Origin: Planctomicrobium sp051465645
GTDB lineage: Bacteria; Planctomycetota; Planctomycetia; Planctomycetales; Planctomycetaceae
Reading direction: 5' to 3'
Length of the DNA stretch: 64,000 nt
NCBI RefSeq assembly: GCF_051465645.1
Contig: NZ_CP195790.1
Span: 3,348,001-3,412,000, forward strand
The translations under genes and the position numbers were made by a program. The notes under the pieces were generated by a model. The model ran no database searches and had not been told where the DNA came from. It saw nothing but the letters and a program-made list of their open reading frames with translations. Every line of letters starts with the position of its first letter. The first letter of the stretch is position 1. Of this stretch, positions 27,474-36,263 are shown in pieces.

Positions 27474-28075
27474 ATTCCTCGTGCCCAGATCGAACTGGGG
27501 TTCATGTGTCCGCTTCGCGGCGCTCTCGCTCGAAGGAAGCCAACCATCCGTCGACGAAAGCGTGAAATCAATGCCGATATCAGTCTGTTATCTGAGCAGC
27601 ACTTCTCCACTGGATCAATACCACCGGAATTGAGACGGACAGCAGACCAAAGGTGCGAACGTCAGAGAGACCGGAGCAAAGACTCTGCTCAGTGCGAATC
27701 ACAGCATCGTCGAGGCTGGAAATCAATGCAATTGAGTGAGAATCAGGGACGTTTCGCCACTGCTTACAGTGTTGACCACTCAGCACCCGACACATGCTTC
27801 CAAATTTAACGACTTAGGTGCAGTCACCGCCAACACATCAGCCGCCAAGAATGGGTCTTCAGATACCGACACAGCAATCGTCTGAAATTTTCAGACACAT
27901 TCCCCAGAGCAGGGGAGAGAAAAATGTTTGAACTGAGATAGGGATGGGCCGTCACCGAAAAACAGGGGTTCCCCCGAGAAACCTTCCACCGAGAAACCTT
28001 TTCTCCAGTGACCTGCCACCGAGAGAACTTCCATCCTGAGCCGTGGGTCGCAGGACAAAGCAAAACCCGACCGGG
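27474..28075. other. Intergenic region upstream of gcvPA
   Basis: About 600 bp between the gcvPA start and the end of the next minus-strand gene. It should contain the gcv promoter. The end nearest 28 kb holds a short tandem repeat (27971-28030). I looked for the glycine-riboswitch core on both strands and found only fragmentary resemblance. No gene is supported. Confidence 0.5.
27971..28030. repeat. Tandem repeat, 4 units of 15 bp
   Basis: Unit consensus ccaccgagaaacctt: copies at 27971-27985, 27986-28000, 28016-28030 (13 or more of 15 bases each) and one diverged copy at 28001-28015 (about 8 of 15). As the period is a multiple of three it creates a repetitive open frame on the minus strand that I do not regard as a gene. 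Confidence 0.8.
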
Positions 28076-29056
28076 CTATGCAGCACGACGCGGATTCATC
28101 AGCAGGCGGAATTCCTCATCCTCAATAATCTGGTCGCCAGCAATTCCCTGCTTGCGGCCGCGCATGCGGGCTTTAATCGCCCGGCGCATCGCACTGTGAT
28201 AGCCCACTGAGGTTGTGAAGAGCGTGAGCAGATCCAGAAATCGGGTGTCTTTGGAAAGTTCAGGGTCAGTCACCGTCACGTAAGCGTTGTAGCCGAATCC
28301 GAAGAGTGCTCCGTCAATCAGACCAATCCGACGGCCTTCGGTTTCCACCCAGAAATCGGCCCCAACCGAGACCCATTTGCGGCGGATCGTGATGTAGTAC
28401 ATGCGTGATCGACGTTCATGGAAATAGCTGAACGTGTAGATCGACGGGATTCGATAGCGAAGCTGATTCTCGTCAATATCCGAGAGATACTTCGCCCCGT
28501 CCATGATCGTCGTCATCGAAAGCAACGGTTTCCCGGCTCCACAAGAACGATGAAGCTCATTCGAGACGAGTTCTTCAATACTTCCAATCCAACGGATACG
28601 TTCCGTCGTGGACTTAAAGAGTTTCAGCACGAGCCGGCGCGTCTCCAGATCAACTGGCCGCAGTTTCATCACTGGATCATAGAGCATCGTCTTATGCAGC
28701 TTGGATGTCTGAGCTGAAGACAATGAACCTGACGTCTTGATTTGCCGCCGCAACGTCTCCTGTCGGTCCAGTTGAATCTGTTCAAGTCGCCTCTGCTGCT
28801 GTTCGATATTCGGATTCCAGGCGTCAGTGCGAATCCCGACAAAGTACGATTCCGACCACTCTCCGGACTTCTGATCATGCTCGGAAACTGTTCCGCAGAC
28901 GTCCATATTCACGCCGAATTGCTTATCATCGCCCGACTTCAGACGCTGAAACAGATCCAGATTGCTCGGGTGTGCCCCCATAAAGACCCACATGTCGACA
29001 TAGCGTCGGGTCCCTTGATATCCTTTTTGTTTTGCATTGGACTTAAACAGAGGCAT
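28076..29056 (-). CDS. Hypothetical protein, planctomycete-type
   Basis: 326 residues, no signal peptide and no membrane segment. The middle is strongly charged, with a probable coiled coil (NPNIEQQQRRLEQIQLDRQE), and the C-terminal third is aromatic and basic (YTFSYFHERRSRMYYITIRR; RRIGLIDGALFGFGYNAYV). No catalytic motif or family is recognised. It reads as a cytoplasmic protein and is clearly coding in length and composition. Neighbours are divergent moxR and, far downstream, gcvPA, which gives no functional hint. Confidence 0.75.
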   Translation of the reverse strand: MPLFKSNAKQKGYQGTRRYVDMWVFMGAHPSNLDLFQRLKSGDDKQFGVNMDVCGTVSEHDQKSGEWSESYFVGIRTDAWNPNIEQQQRRLEQIQLDRQETLRRQIKTSGSLSSAQTSKLHKTMLYDPVMKLRPVDLETRRLVLKLFKSTTERIRWIGSIEELVSNELHRSCGAGKPLLSMTTIMDGAKYLSDIDENQLRYRIPSIYTFSYFHERRSRMYYITIRRKWVSVGADFWVETEGRRIGLIDGALFGFGYNAYVTVTDPELSKDTRFLDLLTLFTTSVGYHSAMRRAIKARMRGRKQGIAGDQIIEDEEFRLLMNPRRAA

Positions 29057-29387
29057 AGCAGAAAATTCTCATTGCGTCGTGTTGAGGGCGAATGACCGCC
29101 GCCTTCAGAACGATGTGGATGACGTTCCTGTCAACGAGGAACTCCAAACGCCTCCCAAGGCGCACAATTTCCTCATCGTCTCAGTTCTTTAGTCGGGAAA
29201 AGTTGAACGGTCAATTGCGACTCGACTCAAGACATAACAAACATGAAATCAACGGCAAATTCCGCAGCTTACTTGAGTTAACCTTCTCGCAACCGAGGCT
29301 TCTCGATCCTGTAATTCGCCTGAATTTCCTGGTGTGCGATTCGAATTCGTACAACAGCCCTGATCATTCCATTTGCTCGAAGACACA
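29057..29387. other. Divergent intergenic region upstream of moxR
   Basis: 330 bp between divergent genes. It must hold both promoters, but no convincing -35/-10 pair, hairpin or repeat was found. Confidence 0.4.
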
Positions 29388-30497
29388 ATGAACGAACGCA
29401 TCCAGGGACAACTCGGAAGTGGCAATGTCTCTTTCGGCAATGCGAAACTGACTCCAGATGTTGAGCTGGAGATTCAGGCCATTCGTGGCCTGTCAGCAGC
29501 GTATCGACGCATGCGCGATGAGATCTCCAAAGTCATCATCGGACAGGACGAAGTCGTTGAACAACTTCTGATCGCCATGTTCAGCGGCGGCCACTGCCTG
29601 CTTGTTGGCGTCCCCGGCCTCGCAAAGACGCTGCTGGTCAGCACCGTCGCCAAAATTTTGCAACTCTCGTTTCGTCGCATTCAGTTCACTCCCGACCTGA
29701 TGCCATCCGATATCACGGGAACTGACGTATTACAGGACGATCCGGAAACAGGCCGCAGGTCGTTCCAGTTTCTACAGGGACCACTGTTTACTCACGTTTT
29801 GCTGGCAGACGAAATCAACCGAACCCCACCGAAAACGCAGGCGGCATTACTCGAAGCAATGCAGGAGCGCCATGTGACGGTTGGATCACATACGTACCGG
29901 CTCCCCAATCCATTCTTTGTGCTGGCGACGCAAAACCCGATTGAGCAGGAAGGAACCTATCCGCTTCCGGAAGCTCAGCTCGATCGTTTCATGTTTAATA
30001 CCGTTGTCCGTTACCCGACGGCCGACGAAGAGTTGCAGATCCTCAAGCAAACAACAGGCAGCCATCATCCAGACCCACAACCTGCACTGACAGGCGAGCA
30101 GATTCTGGCTCTCCAGGAAGCAGTCAGAAAAGTTCCGGTCGCCGAACATGTCTTTGAATATGCACGCGATCTGGTTCGCGCAACACGCCCAAGTGAACCG
30201 GATGCATCCCCCTACATCAAGAAATACCTTTCGTGGGGAGCTGGCCCAAGAGCAGGGCAGTATCTCATCATTGGAGCGAAGGCGCGAGCAATCCTGGAAG
30301 GCCGTTTTCACGCCTCGACCGATGATATCCGGGCTGTCGCTCGACCGGTTTTACGACATCGAATCCTGACCACGTTTCAGGCCGACAGTGACGGCATCAC
30401 TCCAGACGGTGTCGTCGAGCACTTGATTCAGTCGATCCCCTCTTCACTCGAAGAGAAGGCCAAACGAATCACGAAGACAACGCCTGTGAAGAAGTAA
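29388..30497 (+). CDS. MoxR-family AAA+ ATPase
   Basis: 369 residues from ATG 29388. MoxR ATPases act as chaperones that mature or insert cofactors into target proteins, often with DUF58 and VWA-domain partners. Walker A is GVPGLAKT, Walker B LLADEINRTPPKTQAALLEA, and NPIEQEGTYPLPEAQLDRF is the typical sensor region. The DUF58/VWA genes usually found directly downstream are absent: an ECF sigma-factor gene follows after 66 bp. It could therefore belong to the sigma factor's unit, or its partners could lie elsewhere. The sequence is a complete family member. Confidence 0.95.
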   Translation: MNERIQGQLGSGNVSFGNAKLTPDVELEIQAIRGLSAAYRRMRDEISKVIIGQDEVVEQLLIAMFSGGHCLLVGVPGLAKTLLVSTVAKILQLSFRRIQFTPDLMPSDITGTDVLQDDPETGRRSFQFLQGPLFTHVLLADEINRTPPKTQAALLEAMQERHVTVGSHTYRLPNPFFVLATQNPIEQEGTYPLPEAQLDRFMFNTVVRYPTADEELQILKQTTGSHHPDPQPALTGEQILALQEAVRKVPVAEHVFEYARDLVRATRPSEPDASPYIKKYLSWGAGPRAGQYLIIGAKARAILEGRFHASTDDIRAVARPVLRHRILTTFQADSDGITPDGVVEHLIQSIPSSLEEKAKRITKTTPVKK

Positions 30498-30563
30498 CTT
30501 CACTTCGTCGTTCTTCCATACGAAGTCATCGGGCCAAAGGCTGGAGTTCGCTCCCGGTTATTC

Positions 30564-31193
30564 ATGTCACTCAGTTCAGATCGAGACCTGATTCAACGCG
30601 TCCGGCGAGGTGATGAAGTCGCCTGGAAGCAGTTGATCTCAGAATACGATGGGCGACTGCTGGCATTCGTGATCAGCCGAATTTCCGAACGCAGTCTCGC
30701 TGAAGATCTTGTACAGGAAACATTCCTCGGGTTCCTGACATCTCTTCCCAACTACGACGACACTCGGTCACTGGAATCGTTTCTATTCACAATCGCCGCC
30801 TATAAAGTCGCCGATGCATTAAGACGACAAGGTCGACGCCCGACATTCAGATTCGGAGCAGCAGATTCAGGCGATGCTTCTGAAGCAGTCGACCGCAGAG
30901 CAAGGCGAGCATCGAGTTTCGCACGCAGTCGTGAGCAGGAACAACTCCAGGAAACAATCGTCGTCGGGTGTCTGCAAAAGTTGATTCAGCAATGGAAACA
31001 GACTGGCGAACTCGAACGTCTGAAATGTGTCGAGTTACTGCTCGTAAAAGGTTTCACCAATAAAGATGCCGCTCTGGAACTCAACATTTCTGAGCAGGCT
31101 GTTGCGAACCATAAGCACTTTGTCGTCGGCAAACTGAAAGCTGCCGCTGCCGATTCAGGCAACAGTGATCTCGACCTGAGACTCTCTGAATAA
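30564..31193 (+). CDS. ECF-type RNA polymerase sigma factor
   Basis: 209 residues. Region 2 is clear (RRGDEVAWKQLISEYDGRLL, then SLAEDLVQETFLGFL) and region 4 has the helix-turn-helix (GFTNKDAALELNISEQAVAN). The linker between them is long and Arg/Ser-rich (AVDRRARRASSFARSREQEQ). No anti-sigma gene is adjacent, so regulation may be through another route, such as the protein kinase-linked ECF groups known in planctomycetes, which is inference. It sits 66 bp after moxR and 74 bp before the dehydrogenase, so a shared transcript is possible. Target promoters are unknown. Confidence 0.88.
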   Translation: MSLSSDRDLIQRVRRGDEVAWKQLISEYDGRLLAFVISRISERSLAEDLVQETFLGFLTSLPNYDDTRSLESFLFTIAAYKVADALRRQGRRPTFRFGAADSGDASEAVDRRARRASSFARSREQEQLQETIVVGCLQKLIQQWKQTGELERLKCVELLLVKGFTNKDAALELNISEQAVANHKHFVVGKLKAAAADSGNSDLDLRLSE

Positions 31194-31267
31194 CTGGCCT
31201 CGTCATTGGCAAAGATGCTGCGTCACGGCCTTTGCCCCATTCATTCATCAACACACAGGAATCTCTT

Positions 31268-32188
31268 ATGTCAGCATTAAAGGTCGTCCCGGGCGTCACT
31301 CGAATTGGATGGATTGGCACCGGAGTGATGGGTGCCAGTATGGCGAGTCACCTGATGAAGGCCGGTTTCTCGATGACCGTCTACAACCGGACCAAAGAGA
31401 AAGCACAGGGACTGATCGACAGTGGAGCATTTTGGGCCGACACACCTCGCAAACTGGCCGAACAAAGCGACGTCATCTTCGCGATTGTCGGGTACCCTCA
31501 GGATGTTCGCGAAGTCTTTCTTGGTGAAGAGGGCGCTCTTGCCGGAAGCAAACCTGGGAACATTCTTGTCGACATGACAACAAGTGAGCCCTCGCTGGCG
31601 ATTGAGATTGCCGAGACTGCGAAAGCAAAGGGCGTGCTGGCTGTTGATGCACCGGTGTCTGGCGGCGACATCGGGGCAAAAGAAGCCAGACTCTCCATCA
31701 TGATTGGAGGCGATCAGGACGTTGTGACTGCTTTACAGCCATGCTGGGAAGCAATGGGAAAAACGATTGTCCATCAGGGTCCTGCCGGTGCCGGACAACA
31801 CACAAAAATGGTGAATCAGATCCTGATTTCCACCATGATGATCGGTGTGTGCGAAGCCTTGCTGTATGGCTACAAATCCGGGTTAAACCTTGAAACGGTT
31901 CTGAAGTCCGTCTCAACTGGGGCGGCGGGAAGCTGGTCCCTTTCGAACCTCGGGCCAAGGATGATCAACAACAATTTCGACCCCGGCTTCTTCGTTGAGC
32001 ACTTTGTCAAAGACATGGGAATCGCGCTCGCCGAATCCCGTAAGATGGGGCTCTCTCTGCCTGGGCTGGCAATGTCCGAGCAACTCTATCTTTCCGTGAA
32101 AGCAAACGGTTGGGGACGAAATGGGACCCATGCACTGCTGCTGGCTCTTGCCGACATGTCGGGAATTGACTGGATCAATCGCAAATAG
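31268..32188 (+). CDS. 3-hydroxyisobutyrate dehydrogenase family NAD(P)-dependent oxidoreductase
   Basis: 306 residues from ATG 31268, which is preceded by AGGAAT. An N-terminal Rossmann domain with GWIGTGVMGASMASH is followed by the family substrate loop DAPVSGGDIGAKE and the catalytic Lys segment GAGQHTKMVNQI, then an all-helical C-terminal domain. This is the beta-hydroxyacid dehydrogenase family (3-hydroxyisobutyrate, tartronate semialdehyde and glyoxylate/succinic semialdehyde reductases). The substrate cannot be chosen from sequence alone. It follows the sigma-factor gene by 74 bp on the same strand. Confidence 0.9.
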   Translation: MSALKVVPGVTRIGWIGTGVMGASMASHLMKAGFSMTVYNRTKEKAQGLIDSGAFWADTPRKLAEQSDVIFAIVGYPQDVREVFLGEEGALAGSKPGNILVDMTTSEPSLAIEIAETAKAKGVLAVDAPVSGGDIGAKEARLSIMIGGDQDVVTALQPCWEAMGKTIVHQGPAGAGQHTKMVNQILISTMMIGVCEALLYGYKSGLNLETVLKSVSTGAAGSWSLSNLGPRMINNNFDPGFFVEHFVKDMGIALAESRKMGLSLPGLAMSEQLYLSVKANGWGRNGTHALLLALADMSGIDWINRK

Positions 32189-32224
32189 TCGTGACTCACT
32201 GAATCCAATCTGGATAAACGATGA

Positions 32225-32274
32225 AAGGCGAATTCCGTCCTGCGTCTCACCGGGACACAAGATGGATTCGCCTT
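32225..32274. terminator. Possible terminator between convergent genes
   Basis: Perfect 9-bp arms AAGGCGAAT/ATTCGCCTT (32225-32233 with 32266-32274) enclose a 32-nt loop that has its own GTCC/GGAC pairing. No T tract follows on either side, so the terminator call is tentative. Confidence 0.35.
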
Positions 32275-32314
32275 CTGCGTTGAAACCGAGCTCAGATGAA
32301 GCCCCCGAAGAGGA

Positions 32315-32875
32315 TTACCTGGCCGCTGCTTCCAGCAACTTGATCCATGGACCGACATAGTGTCCATTGTCGTGAAAGGTTCGACCGCTGATCAGGTTGC
32401 CATCAATGACACACGGTTCATTGACATAGATTCCCCCGCAAACTTCGAGGTCGAATCGGCATTTCGCCACTGTCGCCATCCGACGCCCACGCACACAGTC
32501 TGCGTATGCAGGAATTTCGACTCCGTGGCAAACGCTGGCAATCGGCTTGTTCTTCTCGAAAAAGTGTTTGGTGATACGCACGAGGTCTGCGTCATAGCGG
32601 ATATATTCAGGAGCCCGACCACCTGAATACAGAATCCCAAGGTAGTCGTCAGGATTGATCTCGCTGAACGCGACATCCGCCTGAATCTGATACCCTTCCC
32701 ATTCTCTGGTGATCGTCCAGCCGGGACGAACCTCATGCATCACCATTTGATAGAGACGCTTTTCGGGAGCGGCGATGACAGGCTGAAATCCGGCTTCAAT
32801 CAGACGATAAAATGGATACAGGGTATCGACGGTCTCAGTCGCATCACCCACCACAATCAGAACTTTCCCAGCCAT
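32315..32875 (-). CDS. DJ-1/PfpI family protein
   Basis: 186 residues with the flavodoxin-like fold of the DJ-1/PfpI superfamily. The nucleophile elbow is SVCHGVE with Cys116 and adjacent His117, and the fold starts with GKVLIVVGDATETVDTLYPF. Members include proteases, glyoxalase-III-like enzymes and redox chaperones; the Cys-His pair fits PfpI-like amidotransferase-type proteins, but no specific reaction can be assigned. It converges with the dehydrogenase gene and stands alone. Confidence 0.93.
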   Translation of the reverse strand: MAGKVLIVVGDATETVDTLYPFYRLIEAGFQPVIAAPEKRLYQMVMHEVRPGWTITREWEGYQIQADVAFSEINPDDYLGILYSGGRAPEYIRYDADLVRITKHFFEKNKPIASVCHGVEIPAYADCVRGRRMATVAKCRFDLEVCGGIYVNEPCVIDGNLISGRTFHDNGHYVGPWIKLLEAAAR

Positions 32876-33015
32876 TCGTCCGCCCTCTGAGTAGATATCG
32901 AACTCACTCCGACGAAGAATTCACCGCTGAATGCTGGCGCGGAGCCCCCGCTGGAAGATCCAGTGGATCTTCACACAATAAAGAATCTTGAGTCCGGATT
33001 CACTCGCAATCGTGA

Positions 33016-35088
33016 TCACGTTCCCATCATGTAAGAACGCAACTGCTGCACGACATTGTCAGCCCGAAGCAGAAACCGATCTTCGTCGACCTGACCGCCG
33101 ACCGGCTCGACTCGAATCTTCAACAACATTTGAGAGTTGCTGTACGTGGCGGACGGAATGTCGGCGATCTCAATCTGCATTCGAACTGGAATTCGTTCGA
33201 GACCGGTCCGCGACAGATTCGCAAGAAATCCGGAACTTCCCATCTGGATCTCCAGACGACGCGACTCGACCTTCAGGACTTTCGCCCGATAGGATTCGAC
33301 GAACCCGGTGAATTTCATTTGCAGCAATTCACCAGCCACACAGGTTTGAATGGTCGCAGAATGCTTTAACGAACCGTTCTGTCGATTCCGAACAGGATTC
33401 GCTGACCTTTCCAATTCCCTTTGTGGATCCGCCACACAGACGCGATTTCGCCCTGTCCGTTTCGCCTCATAAAGAGAGGCATCTGCGCGGGCCATCACCG
33501 AACTGGCGGACTCGTCGGCTTTAACTTCCGCAATCCCGAACGAAGCGGTAACTGTCAGACCTTCGATGTCGGCGAATGTCTTCGCTAACAGGACACGACG
33601 CAGACGTTCGGATCTCCACCGTGCTGTCTCGGCGTCGGTTTCCGGACAGAGAATAATGAACTCTTCGCCACCGTATCGGGCAATGATCTCGCCTGAGTAC
33701 AGATCATCTTGAATCAGTCGGGCGCATTCCGTCAGGACGAGATCCCCGACCGCATGAGAATACTTGTCGTTGATCGATTTGAAGTGATCGATATCCATGA
33801 ACACAACACTGTATGGATCCCGCCGGTCACCATTCCAATGTTCGTGAAGAATGTTCAACTGCCGCTCGAGTTCGCCGCGGTTGAAGACTCCAGTCAAAGC
33901 ATCACGCGTTGCCGCAAGCTGGAGTGTGCGGAACTGTCCGCGATAGCGCTTCGACTCCTTGTTATTGCAGATGAGTTCAACGACTCCGCTGACTTCTCCA
34001 TCTTCTGAAAGAATCGGGAGCGTCTGCACGTCGACATCCGAGAACGTATCGTCGGCTTCCTTAATCGTCATGCTGTGACACATGGCATCGGAATTCAGAA
34101 AGACCTGATCAATCGGATCGGTGGTGGCATACGTCGGGCTGACAATCTGCCGCTTCCATTTGGTATTCATGGCCTCTTTCGGACACAGTCCAAAGAGAGT
34201 CGCCGCGCCAGTACTCCAGATGAGAACCTGTCGATCACTGCCAATGACGTAGTACGCGTCGTAAAGCGTCTCTAACAGATAAAGATGATGGAACAGGTAG
34301 CAAAGCTCATTCGCAGTTGCCTGGGCCCCATCATCAACGGGTGCGTTCACCAGCAACGAAAGGCAGGACGCGTGATCATCGGCCAGTTGCAGTGCATCCG
34401 ATCCGTCGAGCCAACGGCCCAATGCTGCAATCACATTCCGATCGAATTGCTTGCCGGATTGTCGTTCGAGTGTCTGCAGCGCGTCAAACCGATTGAGAGG
34501 TTCACGAAACGCCTGCTTCGTTGTCAAAGAATCATAGGCATCGGCCACCGCGAGAATTCGGGCACCCAGACTCAACAGGTGCGGATTGCTTCGTGATTCG
34601 TGATCAATTCCATGTGACTGAGCCACGATGCCGATGATGTCGGGATGCACTTGGCACGCCTGCAAGAGGGTGACCGCCACTCGATGATAGGAGGCAATGA
34701 ACTCTGCCTCGTCGGGACTGAGTTTCCCTGGCTTACGCAAAATGTGATCAGGAATCCCAATCTTCCCGATGTCATGAATCAACGATGCAATTTCAATGAC
34801 ACGAAGATCGTCGTTCTCCCATCCCAGGCGAGATGCGATTCCGACGCAGATGACACCCACGCGGCATGAATGCTTGAGCGTATTGGCATCCCGATAATGC
34901 AGCGCAGAAAGCAACCGCCGAAAGATCGGAGCTGCGATGAGGTGACTTCCGCCTTTTCCTGACGGAGAAGGATTTCCGGTCTGAACGAGATTCAACAGGG
35001 CAATAAATAGCCGAGAGGAATCCATCGGATGCGTGTTCGAGAGATCGACTGCTCGAACAGCCTGCATTGGCGAGGATGCATTCGCCAT
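33016..35088 (-). CDS. HD-domain/PAS/GGDEF signalling protein with C-terminal PilZ-like region
   Basis: 690 residues. An N-terminal HD domain resembles HD-GYP phosphodiesterases: LIHDIGKIGIPDHILRKPG at 103-121 is intact, but the downstream HHE and GYP motifs are replaced (QSHGIDHESRSNP at 157-169), so activity is doubtful. A PAS-like segment (about 275-375) follows, then a GGDEF domain with RYGGEEF at 471-477, consistent with an active diguanylate cyclase. No RxxD inhibitory site is present just before it. The last 90 residues (GFLANLSRTGLERIPVRMQI) look like a PilZ-type barrel. No membrane segment is visible. Probable c-di-GMP output protein, possibly linked to the PilZ and pilus genes. Confidence 0.88.
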   Translation of the reverse strand: MANASSPMQAVRAVDLSNTHPMDSSRLFIALLNLVQTGNPSPSGKGGSHLIAAPIFRRLLSALHYRDANTLKHSCRVGVICVGIASRLGWENDDLRVIEIASLIHDIGKIGIPDHILRKPGKLSPDEAEFIASYHRVAVTLLQACQVHPDIIGIVAQSHGIDHESRSNPHLLSLGARILAVADAYDSLTTKQAFREPLNRFDALQTLERQSGKQFDRNVIAALGRWLDGSDALQLADDHASCLSLLVNAPVDDGAQATANELCYLFHHLYLLETLYDAYYVIGSDRQVLIWSTGAATLFGLCPKEAMNTKWKRQIVSPTYATTDPIDQVFLNSDAMCHSMTIKEADDTFSDVDVQTLPILSEDGEVSGVVELICNNKESKRYRGQFRTLQLAATRDALTGVFNRGELERQLNILHEHWNGDRRDPYSVVFMDIDHFKSINDKYSHAVGDLVLTECARLIQDDLYSGEIIARYGGEEFIILCPETDAETARWRSERLRRVLLAKTFADIEGLTVTASFGIAEVKADESASSVMARADASLYEAKRTGRNRVCVADPQRELERSANPVRNRQNGSLKHSATIQTCVAGELLQMKFTGFVESYRAKVLKVESRRLEIQMGSSGFLANLSRTGLERIPVRMQIEIADIPSATYSNSQMLLKIRVEPVGGQVDEDRFLLRADNVVQQLRSYMMGT

Positions 35089-35393
35089 GTTCGTACTGAT
35101 TCCTACAGGGAAAATAAAACGTTTTCTGCTTACGTTTTGAACCGTAGGTCAACAATTCTGGCTGTCAAATTTTGTGCAGTCCTGTCAAAAAAAATTGTTG
35201 TTACTTAGACGATCGATTCGCCCGTTGTAACGACATCGTGATTTTCGGCATCATTCGACCATCAAACAGGTTAGCCTCATTTACAAGACAGTCCCATGCG
35301 ATGCATTCATACCCATAAACGCAAACCGCCTTGTGACGGAAACCCATCACAAGGCGGAGACTTTTCAGATTGTCAGTTCAACAGCGGTTTCGA
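35089..35393. other. Intergenic region upstream of the HD/GGDEF gene
   Basis: 305 bp. On the minus strand TTGACA occurs twice (35183-35188 and 35163-35168) and TTGACC once (35147-35152), spaced about 20 and 16 bp apart, which may be promoter -35 elements or operator copies. A hairpin near 35326-35357 belongs to the neighbouring gene. Confidence 0.45.
35326..35357 (-). terminator. Terminator after thioredoxin-like gene
   Basis: Perfect 11-bp stem CCGCCTTGTGA/TCACAAGGCGG (35326-35336 with 35347-35357), followed on the minus strand by TTTGCGTTT, a weak U tract. It lies 37 bp after the thioredoxin-family stop codon. Confidence 0.65.
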
Positions 35394-36263
35394 TTATTGA
35401 AATGCTGTTTCAATTTGATCGATATTCAGCACAACCTGTGCACGGATGTACTTCTCAGGGCTGGCTTTAAAGTTACGGCGATTCTCTTCAGTCGTGAAGA
35501 GGTACAGGCGTTGATCAAAGAACGCTGCCCACTCAACAGAGCCGGTCACTGCACGGTCTGCTGTGAACAGAAGAACGGGATCACAGCCGAGAAACTGTGG
35601 AGCGAACTTCTCTGGAGACTGAACAAAGTCATCCTTTGCTGCCTGACTGACGAAGTAGAACCGCTGATTCTTATAGTCAGTCTGGAATTGAGCATCCCCT
35701 TTTTTCCAACCACGAGTTCCGTGCAGCGTGACTGGGCAATAGCCTTCAATCATCGGCTGAACCTGAGCTCCGCCGAGTGGCATTGCTGCAGTATTACCAG
35801 ATGTTGGCAGTGATTCGCCGGGAGTTTTGGGCTGACGGGAAGCAACGAGCGACGAATAACGTCGGCTCGCACGGTCGACGAGAGCGATGTATTCTTCTGG
35901 CGGGTGGTAGCCAGTTGATTCCATCAGACGCTCCCCGGTCGGTTCCAGGAAAATGTCCATTGGGAACTGCTGGACGCCGAACCGCTTGACCAACGCTTTC
36001 TGCTGATCGACGTCGATCTTGACGCAAACAGCATTGGCCTTCAGTTGCTCAAGAACCGCTGGCTGATTCAGGACGGTTCGCTCCATCTTGACGCAAGGAG
36101 CACACCAGGTCGCACCGAAGTGGACCAGCAAAGGACGACGGAGCTCCTGGGCTTGTTCGCGGGCCTTATTCAGATCCGTATGCCAGAGAGTTTCAGCTGA
36201 TGCGAATTGACACAGAAGGCAGACAATTGCCTGGGCTGCGATCATGCAGCGTAGGAGAGTCAT
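35394..36263 (-). CDS. Secreted thioredoxin-family protein with YHS-like repeats
   Basis: About 289 residues from ATG 36263, with AAGGGA upstream. A signal peptide (CMIAAQAIVCLLCQFASAE) is followed by a thioredoxin fold with WCAPC (Cys54, Cys57), so an exported thiol-disulfide protein. The C-terminal half contains two YHS-like segments, GYCPVTLHGTRGWKKGDAQF and GCDPVLLFTADRAVTGS, each followed by a (R/L)FYF or LYLF strand and SPEKF/SPEKY. YHS domains are small metal-associated modules, so a role in metal or redox handling in the envelope is inferred. A terminator follows. Confidence 0.88.
   Translation of the reverse strand: MTLLRCMIAAQAIVCLLCQFASAETLWHTDLNKAREQAQELRRPLLVHFGATWCAPCVKMERTVLNQPAVLEQLKANAVCVKIDVDQQKALVKRFGVQQFPMDIFLEPTGERLMESTGYHPPEEYIALVDRASRRYSSLVASRQPKTPGESLPTSGNTAAMPLGGAQVQPMIEGYCPVTLHGTRGWKKGDAQFQTDYKNQRFYFVSQAAKDDFVQSPEKFAPQFLGCDPVLLFTADRAVTGSVEWAAFFDQRLYLFTTEENRRNFKASPEKYIRAQVVLNIDQIETAFQ

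Noticed and set aside
27600..27800. Possible glycine riboswitch upstream of gcvPA
   Set aside because: Only scattered fragments (GAGAGACCGGAGCAAAG) resemble the consensus and they lie on the strand opposite to gcvPA; the paired core and second aptamer are absent.
26784..27809. 341-codon plus-strand frame
   Set aside because: It lies antisense to gcvPA, whose family assignment is certain; the antisense frame has no protein-like features.
27971..28030. CRISPR-like array
   Set aside because: Units are 15 bp, adjacent and without spacers, so this is a simple tandem repeat. No CRISPR array or cas gene was found anywhere in the window.
27824..28063. 79-codon minus-strand frame with repeated VSRW-type units
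   Set aside because: Its repetitive part is a by-product of the 15-bp tandem repeat; no ribosome site.
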